DNA of 64,000 nt from Batillaria attramentaria (GCA_018292915.2 JACVVK020000095.1:602001-666000), one strand, 5' to 3'; shown: positions 1 to 13,372, counted from the first letter of the stretch. The notes: generated from the sequence alone by a model not told the origin. Numbers and translations: made by a program.

Positions 1-1046
1 TATTGCCCAAAAATTGAGTGATTTAAATTAATATTACGCCTGTAAACGAAAGACAACCAACTTGTCTCAAAAGGGCGATAACTCCCAAATCACTTAAGCA
101 ATCATCACACGCTCTTTTGCTCTAATCTAACATTTTGATATATTCGGATATTCCAAATTTGAAGCCATTCGGTTGAGTATTTTCGGAGAAACAGGCCTGG
201 ACACAGTTCACACACACACACACACGCACACACATCCACACAGACGGCACTCACTGAGAAGGAGAAGCGCGCTCGGCGCACCATGCATGTCAGCATCGAT
301 GACGCACGTTTTCTTACGTCATTGTCAGAGTTACACTTGCAAAATCGTCTCTGCGGGAGATCGGCAGTGACGTGCGTTTGTACCACAGATGCTTGCCCAT
401 GAACGTGGAAAATTTAGCCCGTCCTATGATGTTGTTTCCATTACTATGGAACTTTTAATGGTTATGTTTGCTATTCAGTGGACGTAACAAGAGAAGTAGT
501 AATATAGGATTTCGCAGACCCCCTCCCCCCCCCCCCGTCCCCCTCCACCCCCCCCCACCCCCCCCCCCCCCAACTCCCTCCCTCTCAATCCCCATTACAC
601 ACATCCAACAAATACGTTCAACCAGACAATCACCGCCACCATAAAAAGAGTTAAATTTTCAAAACTTTTAATGCTTTGCTGGCCAATCAGGCCTAAAAGT
701 AGACATATTTTCCCGTGAGTTTCACAGTCTGAAAGCCAAATTTGAGCCTTTTGTTCCGAGCTGTTATTGACTGAGGACTTGGAACATGATTTTTCAGTGG
801 CTACAATCGATCCTGGCGTTCTTTATGTACTTATCTTACGCACTGGGAGACAGAAGGCTGGTGTCTGGGAGGAGGAGTCTGACAGGAAAACGGAATCATG
901 GGAGATGAAGGGAGTTTTGGAGTTGGGTTGAAGAAGGAGAAGCAAGAAGACAACGCAGAAAGGTTGATGAAGGGAAACGAGATCTACTGATAATAGATTA
1001 ATAGTACTAGTATTAGAAACAGCATTAGCCTGTCAGTGTTTTCTGT

Positions 1047-1107
<61 letters not shown>

Positions 1108-1127
1108 GCTAATGACGAAAACTGTAT

Positions 1128-1196
<69 letters not shown>

Positions 1197-2914
1197 GCTA
1201 ATGACGAAAACTGTGAATATCAGACACCTCCCGCTTTCACCTCTCCTGTTCCAGTTTATGACGGCTTAGGGGTAGAGGGGGGGATGGTGTTGTGGGGGCG
1301 CCTGAGCGTGAAGGCAAACCATAAGCCCTTGCGCCAATTACAGAAGTTAACAGTCCATCAAGTCCGCCCTTCTGTAGAACGGGTATTGATTTTCCTCTTC
1401 CTCCGATCTTCACCCTGGTCAGGAACACGAGGGGAGAGAAAGGTTGGACAAGTTGGGTCCACCCTCAGCCTTGGGTAACAGCAACAGTTTGCTTGTCATC
1501 TGGAGGGCTCAGTCTAAGTGAAAACGAAGGCTTGATGGTCTGAGAGGAGAAAGTTTATGCAGTTTATTATACCGCCCCAACCCCTTTTCCCTCCCTCCCT
1601 TTATAGGCGATGATATTGGATTTGCTTGATTCATCCGTCCGTCAGCCTGTTTGCCTGGGTGGCGCCTCAGAAACCAGTTTCAAATATTTTTGTTGGTGGC
1701 ATTTTTGTTGGTGTTGTTTTGTTTGTTTTTGTGTTTGTGTCCAGTAATCACTAGCGAGAAAAATTTTGCAGTTTTTTTGGGGGAGGGGGAGGGGGTGTTG
1801 TTTTTTTGAGTGGGGAATTTTTTCAGAGCTTTTGGGGGTTTTTTTTTTATTTGTTTGTTTTGTTTTGTTGTGGCTGTTTTTAGTGAGTCGTGGGGGAAGG
1901 GGAGGGGGGGAGGGGTCATACTGTTGAGCGTTGGACTCGAAATCGGAAGGTCGACTATTCAAAAACCAGCAGCGCCAAAATTTATACAAGCTTTTTTGTG
2001 TGTGCACCTGTCTGTAAACTTATCCCAGCGGTGGACAAGAGACGTCAGACCTCAAGACACCCACGCTTTCAGTAAATGCGAGTAGCTGAAGTGCGAAAAT
2101 CCGCCTAACCGTACTTGCAGGTACACCGTTAGCATGACGTTCTTTGAACCTGCTCATCCGGCTCTAGTGTGTGGTAGCGACTCCGGCGTCTCTGTCCAAA
2201 TTGGATCTTAGTGAGGCAGCGGTTCGTGAAGTCCATCATCACTGCAGAAAAAAAGGCCATTGGGGACTGCTACTCAGACTCATCAGTAGGGACATTCAAG
2301 CCACTTGGCCCGGGGAAATAGTCACTGGGAGACGGAGTGCTGTCTGTGTGCATGTCAACCTCTTGGTAAAGTTGCTAGTCCTCTTTTTTTTTTTTTTTTT
2401 TTTTTTGTGCCTCTGCTGCTTGGAGTGGGTGGGTGGCTCAGCTGTTTGTCAGGTTCTCCTGTATGCAGTGTACGGAAGTAACGTGCATAGGTTACACAAT
2501 AGTACATGTAGTATCCTCCGGGGCATGTAGTAGTAATTCCGCTGAATATAGTACATAATTTTTGCCCCTTTTGAATTGGTGTGCAGAGTAAAAATTGGCG
2601 GTCTGGGGCTGTTCGTTGGCTTTGTAACTAGGTTTCATGCCAGGTAATAGTAAACACAGTGAAAAAATTAGCCTGGCATGTGGACTATTTGTATTCATGC
2701 GCGGCTGGCACAAGAGCCAGCAGCCGACAGAGGAATGAGGGGGTACTGACACGGTCGCTGCTAGTCAGTATTGCGGGGGAAAAAGTGGAATATTGGAATT
2801 TGTTGAAATTTACACATGAGTCTTTGGGTGCTGGCTTTTTGTGATTTTTGTGAATTTTAAAGCATTTCTAGGGAGTCATGCGCTACATTATATGCAATAG
2901 GAATGTATAGCATT

Positions 2915-2966
2915 TCCGTATCTGTAGTATATCTATCTGTTTTCTACGAAACAGTCTTTGCGCGCG

Positions 2967-3043
<77 letters not shown>

Positions 3044-3105
3044 AGTGCCGATGAAACAATGGTCGGACTACAGCTCGAAAGCTTGCCTAAAGAGGTAGGT
3101 TCAAA
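2915..3105 (-). mobile_element. LINE 3' fragment, short copy
   Basis: Shares CTGAGTGCCGATGAAACA, CAGCTCGAAAGCTTGCCTAA and ATCTGTTTTCTACGAAACA with 32942-33215. The internal (CA)n is much longer here (about 70 bp). Confidence 0.62.
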
Positions 3106-3629
3106 AAAAAATATATATATATATGTATATACGCCTGCCAGAATCACCACAATGGTCTCAGATGTTATACTGTGACCCAAGTGACTGATTCCAAAGCACA
3201 GATTCAGCGCATTTGATGAAAAGTTTTCCACACGCTCTTGTATACCTGTCGTACGTATTGAGACTTAAGACACTAGTCAGCGAACGCACACCAAAGAAAT
3301 ATTCATGTTAGTTTCCACTCTCTGTGTGTATTTATAGTTCCACAAACGCACAGGGCTCATTAATTTTCTGGTTGTGTGCACTTAGGGTTTACGGACCCAG
3401 AAAATACACCACAAAAAGGGACATTTCCGGTTGTTACGTGCATTATTGGTGATGAGGGAAGACTTGCACCATTGAACGTTAGTGTGCAAGTGCACGCTAA
3501 ATGTGATGCACGCTAATTGAGAAACAGTTTATGAAACACTATACATGAGACACTCTGTGAGACACACCGTCGGTAACCATGGAACACCCAACAAGGTAAA
3601 GGTGCTACGAAACGCGCTTACAGTGAAAC

Positions 3630-3860
3630 ACGCTTTGAAACATGCTAAATATGCAAAACAGTAGCTGACTATGAAGCACGGTATGGAACACTCTTTGAAA
3701 TACACTCTGAAACATGCTAAATATGCAGAACGGTAGCTGACTATGAAGCACGGTATGGAACACTCTTTGAAATACGCTGTGAAACATGCTAAATATGCAA
3801 AACGCTAGCTGAATGTGAAGCACGGTATGGAACACTCTTTGAAACGCGCTATGAAACGCG
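3630..3860. repeat. 72-bp tandem repeat, about three units
   Basis: CATGCTAAATATGCAAAAC recurs at 3641, 3713 and 3785. Each is followed by GCACGGTATGGAACACTC. Short TGAAACACGCT-like words also spread through the 150 bp upstream. Confidence 0.82.
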
Positions 3861-4449
3861 CTTGACACTGGTGCTATGACAGAGAACCCACCCACACACA
3901 CTGCCAGCAGAGGAGAAGGCGATGTCTGCAGGCAATCTGATAGTGATAAGCTGTGATGAGTGTGCACAGTAAATCTCTGGTCCTAATACATCCTGTGTCT
4001 AGTCCACCGGTTCAGTCAACTCTCACGGGAGGCTGCTAAAACCGGGAGTCCCATATAATGGGCTTGGGGACGTCTCTCGTCATCAGGTCTGGGCAAGGAC
4101 TTGAGCCACCGAGGAACTCACCCGCTTTACTGACCTTTTGTTTTGCCCCCATTGTCGCCAGTGTCAGAATGATCTATTCTAAACAGTCACGTTTAATTTG
4201 TTGTAGGCTTCTCAAAACTGTCAGATTCAGTATCAAGTCGCAGTGCTAGTGTATCCAGACAATTCGTTTTGTTCTTGAAACACTGAACAGAGCGGGTTTT
4301 CAATTTCTTGATATCAAACAACAATAACAACTTGAAAAAAAATGAAAAAAATTCACCCATATAGTCGGATTTTATTTTTATTTTTTATATTTATTTATTT
4401 TTTTAAAAATTTTATTTATTTATTTTTTTATTTATTTTATTTATTTATT

Positions 4450-4480
<31 letters not shown>

Positions 4481-4486
4481 GGGTAC

Positions 4487-4800
4487 GTTGCAAATGCCGG
4501 TTTTAAGACTAAATTGGAGCAGTTAGATAAGATACGAGAAGGTAAGGCTGACTTCCGTTCATTGTAAATGGATTTTTTTCCTGATCAGACTGAGACAGTT
4601 AAGATATGATAAGATACTTGGTTTCTGTGGTTTTCAAATGCCGGCTTTTTAGCTTAAATTGAGACAGTTAGATTAAGACAGGATTTGAATTCTTTTTATT
4701 GTGAATATCAGTTTTTAGATAAAATTGGGGCAGTTAAATAAGAAGGTTGGTTTTTGTTCGTTGCAAATGCCGATTTCTTGATTAAATTGAGGCAGTTAAG
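4487..4800. repeat. Degenerate tandem repeat of about 80 bp, four units
   Basis: Variants of TTGCAAATGCCGGTTTT, TAAATTGAGGCAGTTAGAT and TTCGTTGCAAATGCCG recur at roughly 4487, 4630, 4700 and 4760 with drift. Confidence 0.6.
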
Positions 4801-5130
4801 GTATTTGTGCCTTGTCCTTCAATTCGAGGTCATGTCAAAGTTAAAACGGACAACCAGTTATCGCTCAAACCCTATCAGATTCAAAGAACAAGCACAGTGT
4901 AGCGTCTGTAAATGGGCAGTGATGCTGGATACAGTTATAACTTCTACAAAATTTTAGTCTCTGGCGGTTGTTAACTTCAGCATTGTATTACAGTCGAACC
5001 TGCCATGGCGGTCACCTGTATAAGCCATGCCACTGTCTAACTCGGTCACCCCAGAGGATCCCCGAGCGTTTTCCCTCTATACATGTACCAGTACTTTGAG
5101 AAATAGTATTCTGCCGTCATCTTAAGGTGT

Positions 5131-5293
5131 GGGGGTGGGTATTTGGGAGTTTAACGCCCTTTTCCACTATGCAAAGATGAAAGACGAGGCAACGAGAAAA
5201 AGGCCAGCACAATATTTGACCCCAGCCGGGATTCGAACTCACGACTCGAGCACTGAAAGTCCAATGCTCTACCATTCGGCTATCCCGGCTCCC
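5131..5293 (-). mobile_element. tRNA-headed SINE, family B
   Basis: On the minus strand the head reads GAGCCGGGATAGCCGAATGG then TAGAGCATTGGA and the B box GTGAGTTCGAATCCCGGC. The body contains CCAGCACAA-type words, ending at GTTAAACTCCCAAATACCC. Sister copies are at 53945-54117, 63561-63737 and 19888-20013. Confidence 0.75.
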
Positions 5294-7085
5294 CTACCGT
5301 CGTCTTGAAAAAGAGCCACAGTGGCATGGGTTTGAAAAGCGCTTAAGCCATTTTCCCCTCAGATAACGATGAGTTTGGGTTTCAGTAGTAGAGGAATTTG
5401 GTTTTGTTTTTGTTTTTTGGGGTTTTTGTTTTTGTTTTTTGGGCAGCAGTAGTAAAAGTAATAAACTACAACAGATTTTTTCCCCTCTCATAACGGTTTT
5501 GTCATCTGTGGATTGAAATGTCTGCAGTACTGATGGGGGGCACTGAGGGAGCGACTCAGTCACTGTAGTTATGGATGGGTCCGCGTGTACGCACTGTCCT
5601 TAGCAGACTGAGATGCCCTCGCCTGACAGTACTGTGGACGTTAAAACATGGCTTTCCTGGCCATTCCAGACAGACAGGATTGAATTTCACGGCTGAATGC
5701 AAATAAGTCGTAGTAGCCTGAGTAGGTGGTCGGTTCCAGCGAATCAGGGTTTTTCCACAGGAATCGGGTTTCTCGCCTCCGTGACTGCTGCCCAGCACGC
5801 AGGCTCCTGATACTGTGACGGTGCGCATTTTCACTGAGATGGGTTTCGGTCGTATCCGGGAGAAAACGCATTTTGAGGATCGTGCTGTACACAACATTGT
5901 TCAGATTGAAAGAAACGTATTGAAGAGGAAAAAGGCAAGAAACTGCTTTTAGTGTCACAATGTTTTTGGCAAAAAGACACAGCCCCCCTCCACTCCCCCC
6001 CCCCCCCCCAAAAAAAAAAGAAGAAAATTTTAAAAAATCTACAAAAAGCACAGAAAAACACAAGCAAACAAAAACAAAACAACAAAAACTTAAAACAAAA
6101 CAAACAAACAACAACAACAAAACAAAAACTTATTCAATTGAGAAACATTGTTTATGTGTATTTGCAGTTTTCATTGAAACCAAGTCCAATTACTTTGAAA
6201 TATAACTGCCAGCATTGCAGGGCGCTGGGCAAGGGGTCTAACCACTATCAAGCTATCAAGGAAGGCAATTTGTAGAGATTGGGAGGGGTGGGGCTCTGCT
6301 GCAGACATCCCAGTGTTGTAGGTGGGTGGGTGGATGGACTGATCGATGGGAACTTTGCTTGATCAACTTGTTGATGCTTTCACTTGTCCGTGGGTGGAGG
6401 ACACTCTCTTTGATTGCACGGTTGAAAGATGTGGAGGTAGACAAGGGTAGTGTCCGAAGGGGCAACTCCAGGAGAGGGTGATTTATGTAATGCATTGCTG
6501 CCAGAGACAACGATAGAGAAGTGGCTAGAGAGAGAGGGGGGGGGGGAGGAGGGGAGGGGAGGGGGAGAGAAATTTACGAGAGAAACAGAGAGAGGGAGAT
6601 AAACTGAGAGAGAGAGAGAATCAATGAATCAATGAATCTTTATTTTACAACGGTAGAGGCAGTTAACATTAACAGTCAATTTTCATACCTGCCGTTGCTA
6701 CGTACTATAATCAAGAGAGAGAGAGAGGGAGAAAAGAAAGAAACTTCTCATCCATGATCAGAAAACCAAAAAGGCAAAGAACATGCTTACAGGAAAAACA
6801 GAGAAGCAAAATTACAGAATGGAAAAGTTGGTGTGTGTGTGTGGGGGGGGGGGGGGGCTTATTGCCCTCGTATCATTGTTTTAGTCATTATGTGTTCTGA
6901 TTTTTTTTTTCCTAACACAATGGCAGTCTTTTTCATTCTTGTACCAGCGATCTTTGCCTCCAGTACATCTGATTAGCTGTCCTTCCATTTGTTTCTCCAG
7001 GTGAGTTTGGAAGTGTGGCCCAGTGAATGACTTCAAGAGAACTCTGTTCTGTTTTTTTACCTGTTACTTTCCTTTCCGGTTCCAG

Positions 7086-8673
7086 ATGAGGTGGACAACG
7101 CATCCCCTAGAATCACAGTGCCAGATGAACCTCCTCCACAGCTCAGACTCCTGTGTGGCGCTGACCTGCTGGAGTCGTTCGGAACACCTGGCTTGTGGGC
7201 AGATGAAGATGTAAGTCTGTAAAAAAAAAATATGTATAAGGATTTATGCTTGGTCCACATGGGCATGTGTCCACCTTATTTCAGCTCTGTTTATTGTTAT
7301 CAACTGGACCAGCAAATGCATGATCTCTGTAGGCAGCTGCGAAAGTTAGGTGAGTCAGCGTGAATTCAAACTGGGCCCACCTTTGTTTTGTTTGTTGTTT
7401 TTTTTGTTTGGTTGGTATTTTCTTTCTGTATTTTTCTGTTTGTTTTTGTAAAGCAGTCGATGTTTCTCTACAAGAATCAAGAGTTGCCGTCAGTGTTGGA
7501 GTGTATCATGCAGGCAGAAGTTCACCAGAAGTTCCTCCCCTCAGAACTTCACCCATCGTTCTTTTACAGATTGAAGAGATTGTGAGTCGGTACGGGCTGG
7601 TGTGCATCACAAGGGCGGGATCAAACCCCCAGAAGTTCATCTACGAATCAGACGTTCTCACCAAACACATGGTCAGTTAGATTCAAGATTCAGATTCAAG
7701 ATTCAAACGACTTTATTGTGTCCATCAAGAAATAAATTGGGTTTTTTTTTGTTCAGGGGCATGAATAAATAAAATAAAATAAAGGATTAATATTTAAAGG
7801 CAGCTTCACTATGTATAACTAATATAAGACGAGCAAACTAAAACTGACGAGAAAGGAGAAAGACACTACTGTACTACATTGTACCAAGACATAATGACAC
7901 TACACATGGTCGGTCGGTGGTCTAGTGGTTAAGAGACTTGTCACCTATGCGAGAGGTCAGAGGTTCGAGTCCCATTTGGGGCGAAGAATTTTTCCTTCTC
8001 GTACGTGGCACCGTTCATTCGGGCCGATCGTCGGGGGTTCTCTCCGGGTACTCCGGCTTCCTCCCCCTCTGCTTTGGAAAATGTTCAGCCCACCAAATTT
8101 GAAAAATAAATGCAATTGTACATTCCGAAATTTAAATAGCTGAGCTGACCCTTCGCACCACGTGATTGTAATGTGTTTATGTCCAGTATGTGAGAGGATG
8201 CGTGTGATTCACGTGAGTGTGCGTGTTGGGTTCAGTTCGCGGCGCTTTGAGCCGATTCATGCAATTGGGAAAAGCGCCTATACAATACTATTATTATTAT
8301 TATTATGGTCTGTTGCATTGTTTTGTGACCGGGACTGTCTTGTCACATCCTCTGAGGGATGTAAACAGATGGTTAGCAGCTGTGTAGGCAAACTGTTGTA
8401 TGCATCTTGCTGATTTCTTCAATTATGACCCGTATTTGTGATTTTCTAAAACTTTGTTCGATCCATTTACTCCGTTCAAATTTATCAGTTTCCTCATAAA
8501 TGATATTGTCTTGTACGACTGTTTCTTTTTTTACTTTTTTTTTAGTTTCATCAGTTTCAAACTTTCTGCTTTTTTTTGGTTTGTTTTGTTTTGCAGGAAA
8601 ATATTCATATAGTGACAGAGTGGATATCAAATGAAATTAGTGCAACAAAAATAAGGTGAGTATCGTTCATGTG

Positions 8674-8742
<69 letters not shown>

Positions 8743-11700
8743 GCTTTTAGAAGGAGACAGTGGCAAAGACTGTGAAATTGCACCCCCTCACCTCCCCCAC
8801 CCCACCCCCCCACACACCCCCCACCCTTACTCCTTAATTGGGGGGGGGGGGGTGAGAGGGTGAGGGGAGCAAGGAAGTGAATGTGCATTTTGGAAGAGGA
8901 GGAGGGATGGTTTGGGGAAAAGCCTTTAACTATCGCACAAGAATATTCATTTGGAAATGTCGGTAATGGTAACATTTACTGCAAATGTTGTGTTTCAGGC
9001 GTGCATTACGGCGGGGAGAAAGTGTCCGCTATCTCCTTCCCGACCCTGTCTTAGACTACATCCGTGAGCATCAGCTGTATGGTGTCCCCGACAAGTAAGC
9101 GTCCTTCTGCTTGCATCATCAACATTTTATGTTACCCTGGACTTCAAGTCATCTGGTCCTATCTTGCTGTTGTTTTGTGGCATTGACTTCGCTTCGTTTC
9201 ACCTTTTTTTGCTTTGACTTTGTAGGCCTGCTCAGGGAAAACGTGAAGCGGAGAGTTTAAAAAGTGTTATCTCAAGATTTTCTGACAGGGATTCATCCGC
9301 GTCTGATAATAAGATCTTTTTTTAAAAAAAATGCTGTGATATAATTCATCTTTGCAGTCACCCTCAGCATTAGCTGAATTGGGAAGTTTTTGTTACACAT
9401 AATTATTGTGACTTGACTATCGTGAAACACCAATTATATATTTTCATTTCAAATGTACAGAGAATGATCATGACAGTCAAAGGATATAAAATATCAGCAG
9501 TTTCCATTCATCACTGCAATTATTGTTTTGTTTGCCAGCCTGTGGTATAAAGTCTGCTTGCAAGAGCTTGATAGAAAATCTTTTCATAACATGCATACTA
9601 CTAGTATGATAAAACTGCCTTCCTTGTTATTACTGTGTGTGTTGTGTGTGTTGTGTTTGAGTAGAATTTTGAGTTCAGTAGGTTTTTTTCAGCTTTTGCT
9701 GAACTGCATGTGACAAATCTGTTTTCAGTCACTGGTGATAATTTAGCTACATACCAAGACAGTTTCCATGCAAGGCATATTGCGAGCCAAGGGAAGGTCT
9801 GGATTGATCAGTTTCTGACATAAAGAAGTTATGCAAGACCACAGCTGGCTCCATTATTTATGTGAAATATTTCCTCAGAGAATATTTGAGGAGGGGGTTG
9901 GGGGGGGGGGGGGGTCAAGCAAACCAAAACATGTCCCATAAAAATAAATCAATAAACATTCTTAAAAGAAAGTTGCAGTATGTTTTCTTGGGAAGAGGAA
10001 AGAGATCTTGCAAGAAACACACCATTAATATTTCCTAACACCAGTGCTGATTAGAATGAAGGGTATCTATCATTGCAGATCGAGGTCCCTCATGTGTTAA
10101 AAGTGCGTCCAAGATATTAGTGATTGTTTCAAATTTTTTCAGAGGAACGGAACTGCACACTGTGACACACGTGTTCATCCAAGCTGGTGTATTTTTCAGT
10201 TCCTTTGTTCCCAAAACATGCTTAATCTTGTAATTCTGCCATCCAGATTGTATTGCATGATCTTGTCAGGATTTGTCACTAGTCAATGCTGCCTGCCTAT
10301 TGTGCTTTGATTTTGTTTTGTATTTGTGCATGCAAGATAATTTTGCTGTTTTACCCAAACTGCCTTTCTCTTTCTCATCGTGAAATACTTTCTAGGCACA
10401 TGTTGCTGGCGTAATACATGTATTAGCAAAATTATTTGTTTTTACCTCAGCTTGAAGCCAAGGAAGATATTTCTACAGCTGATACTCACTGGCTGTGTTA
10501 CCTCACTGGGAAATGTAAGAAAAAAGTAAAATAAATCAGAGCATGCACTTGAAATGTTCTGCAGAATGCAGGAACAAATTTCCATTTACGCAAATTCATT
10601 GCCAGTGTCGCTTTAAAAGTCTGTTCGTTGGATTTTTTTTTTTTTTTGGGTCGTTGGCATTAGAAATTTACAAATTTGTTACCGCTTTCCTTCCAGAAAG
10701 ATTATGTTACAGGGACTGTACCTGTCAATACTTCCAAACTGTCATGTTTATCAAGTTTTGTGTACATGCACTGTTTTTGTTGACAGTCGTGTGGTGCACT
10801 GATGTGTTTGTGTGAAACATGTTCAACGTTTTTTTGTTTTTTTTGTTTGTTTTTTTGCAACTTCTTAACAGCACACTGTACTAGTCACATCAGTGTTTCC
10901 CATTCTACCTGTGCAAGTCTGAATATGCTCTTCGCAGCATAGTGGAAGGTTAATATTTTCCTTTTATAGGTGTTTATTATTCAAGTAATAAAGGTTTTTA
11001 TTTTCATAAGTTTGGAGTTTCAGCCTTACTGATTTGCCCCTCCCCCTTACACACACACCTTACACACACACCCTGTCAATATCATTTGATCTTAATGTAT
11101 AAAATTGTACACATGCAGCATTTTGCACAAATAAAAACAAAATTAATAAATGAAATGATTGTTGAAAAGGGAATGCTCACCAATGGAGACCTCTCTCTCT
11201 CTCTCTCACTCTCTTTCAATTTGTGATCTGCCACTGCACGGATGCTATAGATGAACGTTTACTGAGCTTATTTGAAGTTTATCTTGTTAATGCTCAAAAC
11301 TATTCCCACTGTATCTCCACTACTAAAATAAATCTGTTTAAACCAAGTGAAAAATGCACACTGACTCGCAATACATTCCTTCATGTTTTCACATTGCCTT
11401 CTGCGTGTGTCTCATTCTCTTCCCTTTTTTCCTTCGACAATGTGCTAAACAGTGGTTCTGTCTGTCTCTGCTCTCTCCTGGCTTCCTCGCACCGGTTTTC
11501 GCAGTAAGTACATCAATCATATGATGCCGTCACCAAACAGCGAAGTCATATCCCCAGAGACAGAAGAAGAGATGACGAGCTCTTCGTCCGGAGAGATCAA
11601 TGTCGTTCTGCGCTCTTCCAGCAGTGGATCGAGGAGCTCTCGTTCCGTGGACGACTCTCCGTCGCATCTTACGCCTGATCGGAGCCCAGCCAAGCCTGGG

Positions 11701-11799
11701 TCGCACACGAGACAAGTTCCCTGCATGACCGATATCGGATCGCTCGTGCGGCGGGTGAAAAACGTACGGGTGGTTTACACTCCTGAAACTTGTGTGTAG
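7086..11799 (+). CDS. NMNAT1: Nicotinamide-mononucleotide adenylyltransferase, C-terminal half (5' exons outside the window)
   Basis: The family makes NAD+ from NMN (or NaMN) and ATP. Exons seen are 7086-7210, 7570-7671, 8597-8655, 8999-9094 (or to 9098) and an alternative last exon 11505-11799. All phases join cleanly. The first visible exon encodes [17 protein letters not shown], typical of NMNAT1/3. The second encodes [11 protein letters not shown] and KFIYESDVL. The third and fourth together encode the nucleotide-binding signature ISATKIRRALRRG, and the fourth continues with [13 protein letters not shown]. The N-terminal GSFNP region is not found in 1-7085, so the upstream exons must lie left of the window, behind an intron of at least 7 kb. 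The short form ends VPDK-stop at 9098. The long form splices at 9094 and adds 98 codons. The alternatives NMNAT1 and NMNAT3 cannot be separated here. Confidence 0.93.
7908..8306 (+). mobile_element. tRNA-headed SINE, family A, full length
   Basis: The head has an A-box-like TGGTCTAGTGGTTAAG and B box GGTTCGAGTCC (7962-7972). A central block (GAGAGAACCCCCGA-like on the opposite strand) follows, then a tail ending GCGCCTATACAATA(CTATT)(ATT)n. Related copies are at 41508-41886 and 54345-54753 on the other strand. It lies in an NMNAT intron. Confidence 0.8.
8677..8738. repeat. (TG)n microsatellite beside an NMNAT splice donor
   Basis: About 31 TG units start some 20 bases after the donor at 8656. 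Confidence 0.95.
11505..11799 (+). CDS. NMNAT1: Alternative 3'-terminal exon of NMNAT (Ser-rich C-terminal tail)
   Basis: The acceptor is at 11503-11504 (TTTTCGCAG). Joining the two bases left by the donor at 9094 with T at 11505 gives Asn, then [14 protein letters not shown] continues in frame to TAG at 11797-11799. The tail is about 98 residues: an acidic/serine segment ([13 protein letters not shown]), a serine-arginine segment ([18 protein letters not shown]), then [19 protein letters not shown]. The last residues, T-C-V, fit a class I PDZ ligand (S/T-x-hydrophobic). It resembles no catalytic domain and looks disordered and phosphorylatable. That both forms are made is inferred from splice sites and phase; there is no transcript evidence. 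Confidence 0.75.
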
Positions 11800-13334
11800 T
11801 TTTTGACGTAAAAGTATACTGAGTAAAAGGATCTGTGATGGGGTATTTTTTGTTAGCTGTCTTTGACCAAGATTCAAGATCAGCTGTGAACGTGTAAATA
11901 TAGTTGTTCATGAACTTAGAGATGCTACGTACCTCATAGTTACTCATATAGCCAATACTTGCTTCTGTGGCAACCTGCTGAACTTCATCAAGGTGGGCTG
12001 TCCAGCTCCAGATTGAGACCAAACTGAACAATACATGGGAAAGAAAAGCCAGTAGTTTTCATGTTTTAATTTTGTCACTGACTATTATTATGGTGGGGTT
12101 CACTTTGTGGGATGACTGAGCAAGAAGGGCGTCACAAGAGGTGGGCTGCAGTAGGTCATCAGGAAGACTTTTTTTTACGTAGTGATGGTGGGCAAAAGTA
12201 CAATCCGAAGATGCTGCAGTATCCTGCAAAATCATTGGTCTATCGCCCAAAAGAAAGATAAATCCATGGAAAGTGAGTCCATGTCATTTTGCCTCATTTT
12301 GTGGACAGACAGCATTGACATACAATAAAGTATTTACATCCATCATTTTTCACCATACTGGAGTAAATGTTTGATGTTGATTTATAGTGATGGTGCTCAT
12401 TTTTATTCGCTTTTGAAGCGTACATAGTTTCTACTGTCGTTTGTCCATTTATTTCAGTGACCAGCACCAGCTTCCATTTTGTGTTCATTTTGTGCTAAAG
12501 TGGTTTTGCTGCTACCACAGATCAACTGTGTTCACCACCAAATCAGGGGTTGAATGAACTGTTGGTGAAATGTCAGTTTGAGTTTATGACCATGAAACAT
12601 TAAACATTAAGAGAAAGTCAGAGCTCATATTTTGTGAGTGCACACAATAAATAAGAGAGATGTGTATGTACCTATTATTCACACTTCAGATGAGTGACCT
12701 GTGGAATCTATCTGTAGTGACTATACAAGATGAAACACCACTGAATAAGTGAAGATGGATAGACGTGTTTTGTTATTTTGGACAAAACTGCACGTTTGGT
12801 TTTGGTGATATCTTTTTTGTGTATCACATCTTTGGCATGGGATCATTTTGAGAGAATAAGCGAAAAACAAAATTACAGTCGCCACAAACCATCCAAACAG
12901 TACAATTCTATCAGATTTCGGATTTATATCACCCTGAGCAGTATATTGGGAACAGTTCATTTTGGTGCTGTTTATTTCCATGGTGCGATTTTTGTTGCTG
13001 AACTACCTCATACTTTTTTTAAAAAAAACTGTTTGTCAAGCAGTTTTGTTTTTTTGATACTGCTGTGTGCAAAATCTAGCTCACGTTTTCCACACCACCT
13101 TCTGACCAATTGACTCCTGCACTGCCACCGTACTTGCTGTCTTCCTTGAACACACAGCAAATACAGACACTTCAACAATGAAGAATATTGATGCTATAGC
13201 GTAATCGTCCGAGAAGATTGCTGTGGGAAATTTTGCTGAGTTTAGAGGAAAGTAGGGAAGATATTTATTTCAAAGTTCACCATGCATGCTGATTGCATTA
13301 CATTATACTTTGTGTGTGTGTGTGTGTGTGTGTG

Positions 13335-13372
<38 letters not shown>

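Larger units (their letters stand above)
1..7085. other. Non-coding DNA, probably NMNAT intron, rich in simple and tandem repeats
   Basis: No exon was recognised. The stretch holds a C-rich run (521-571), two copies of a (TG)n-(AG)n block ending in GGCTAATGACGAAAACTGT (about 1050-1215), a LINE 3' fragment with (CA)n (2915-3105), a degenerate 72-bp tandem repeat (3630-3860), a roughly 80-bp tandem repeat (4487-4800), a SINE (5131-5293) and homopolymer junctions (4449-4483, 5996-6020). NMNAT N-terminal motifs were sought and not found. Confidence 0.6.

Noticed and set aside
2171..2530. Open frame that might be an upstream NMNAT exon
   Set aside because: None of the NMNAT N-terminal motifs (GSFNP, TWE) is present, and the frame runs into a poly-T tract.
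5641..6120. Minus-strand open frame rich in Phe/Cys
   Set aside because: It is produced by T- and G-rich low-complexity DNA; there is no splice or domain support.
7962..7972. Possible tRNA gene
   Set aside because: The A and B boxes are tRNA-like, but the unit continues into a SINE body with an (ATT)n tail and the cloverleaf is incomplete. The same applies to 45500-45560, 54090-54115 and 54690-54745.
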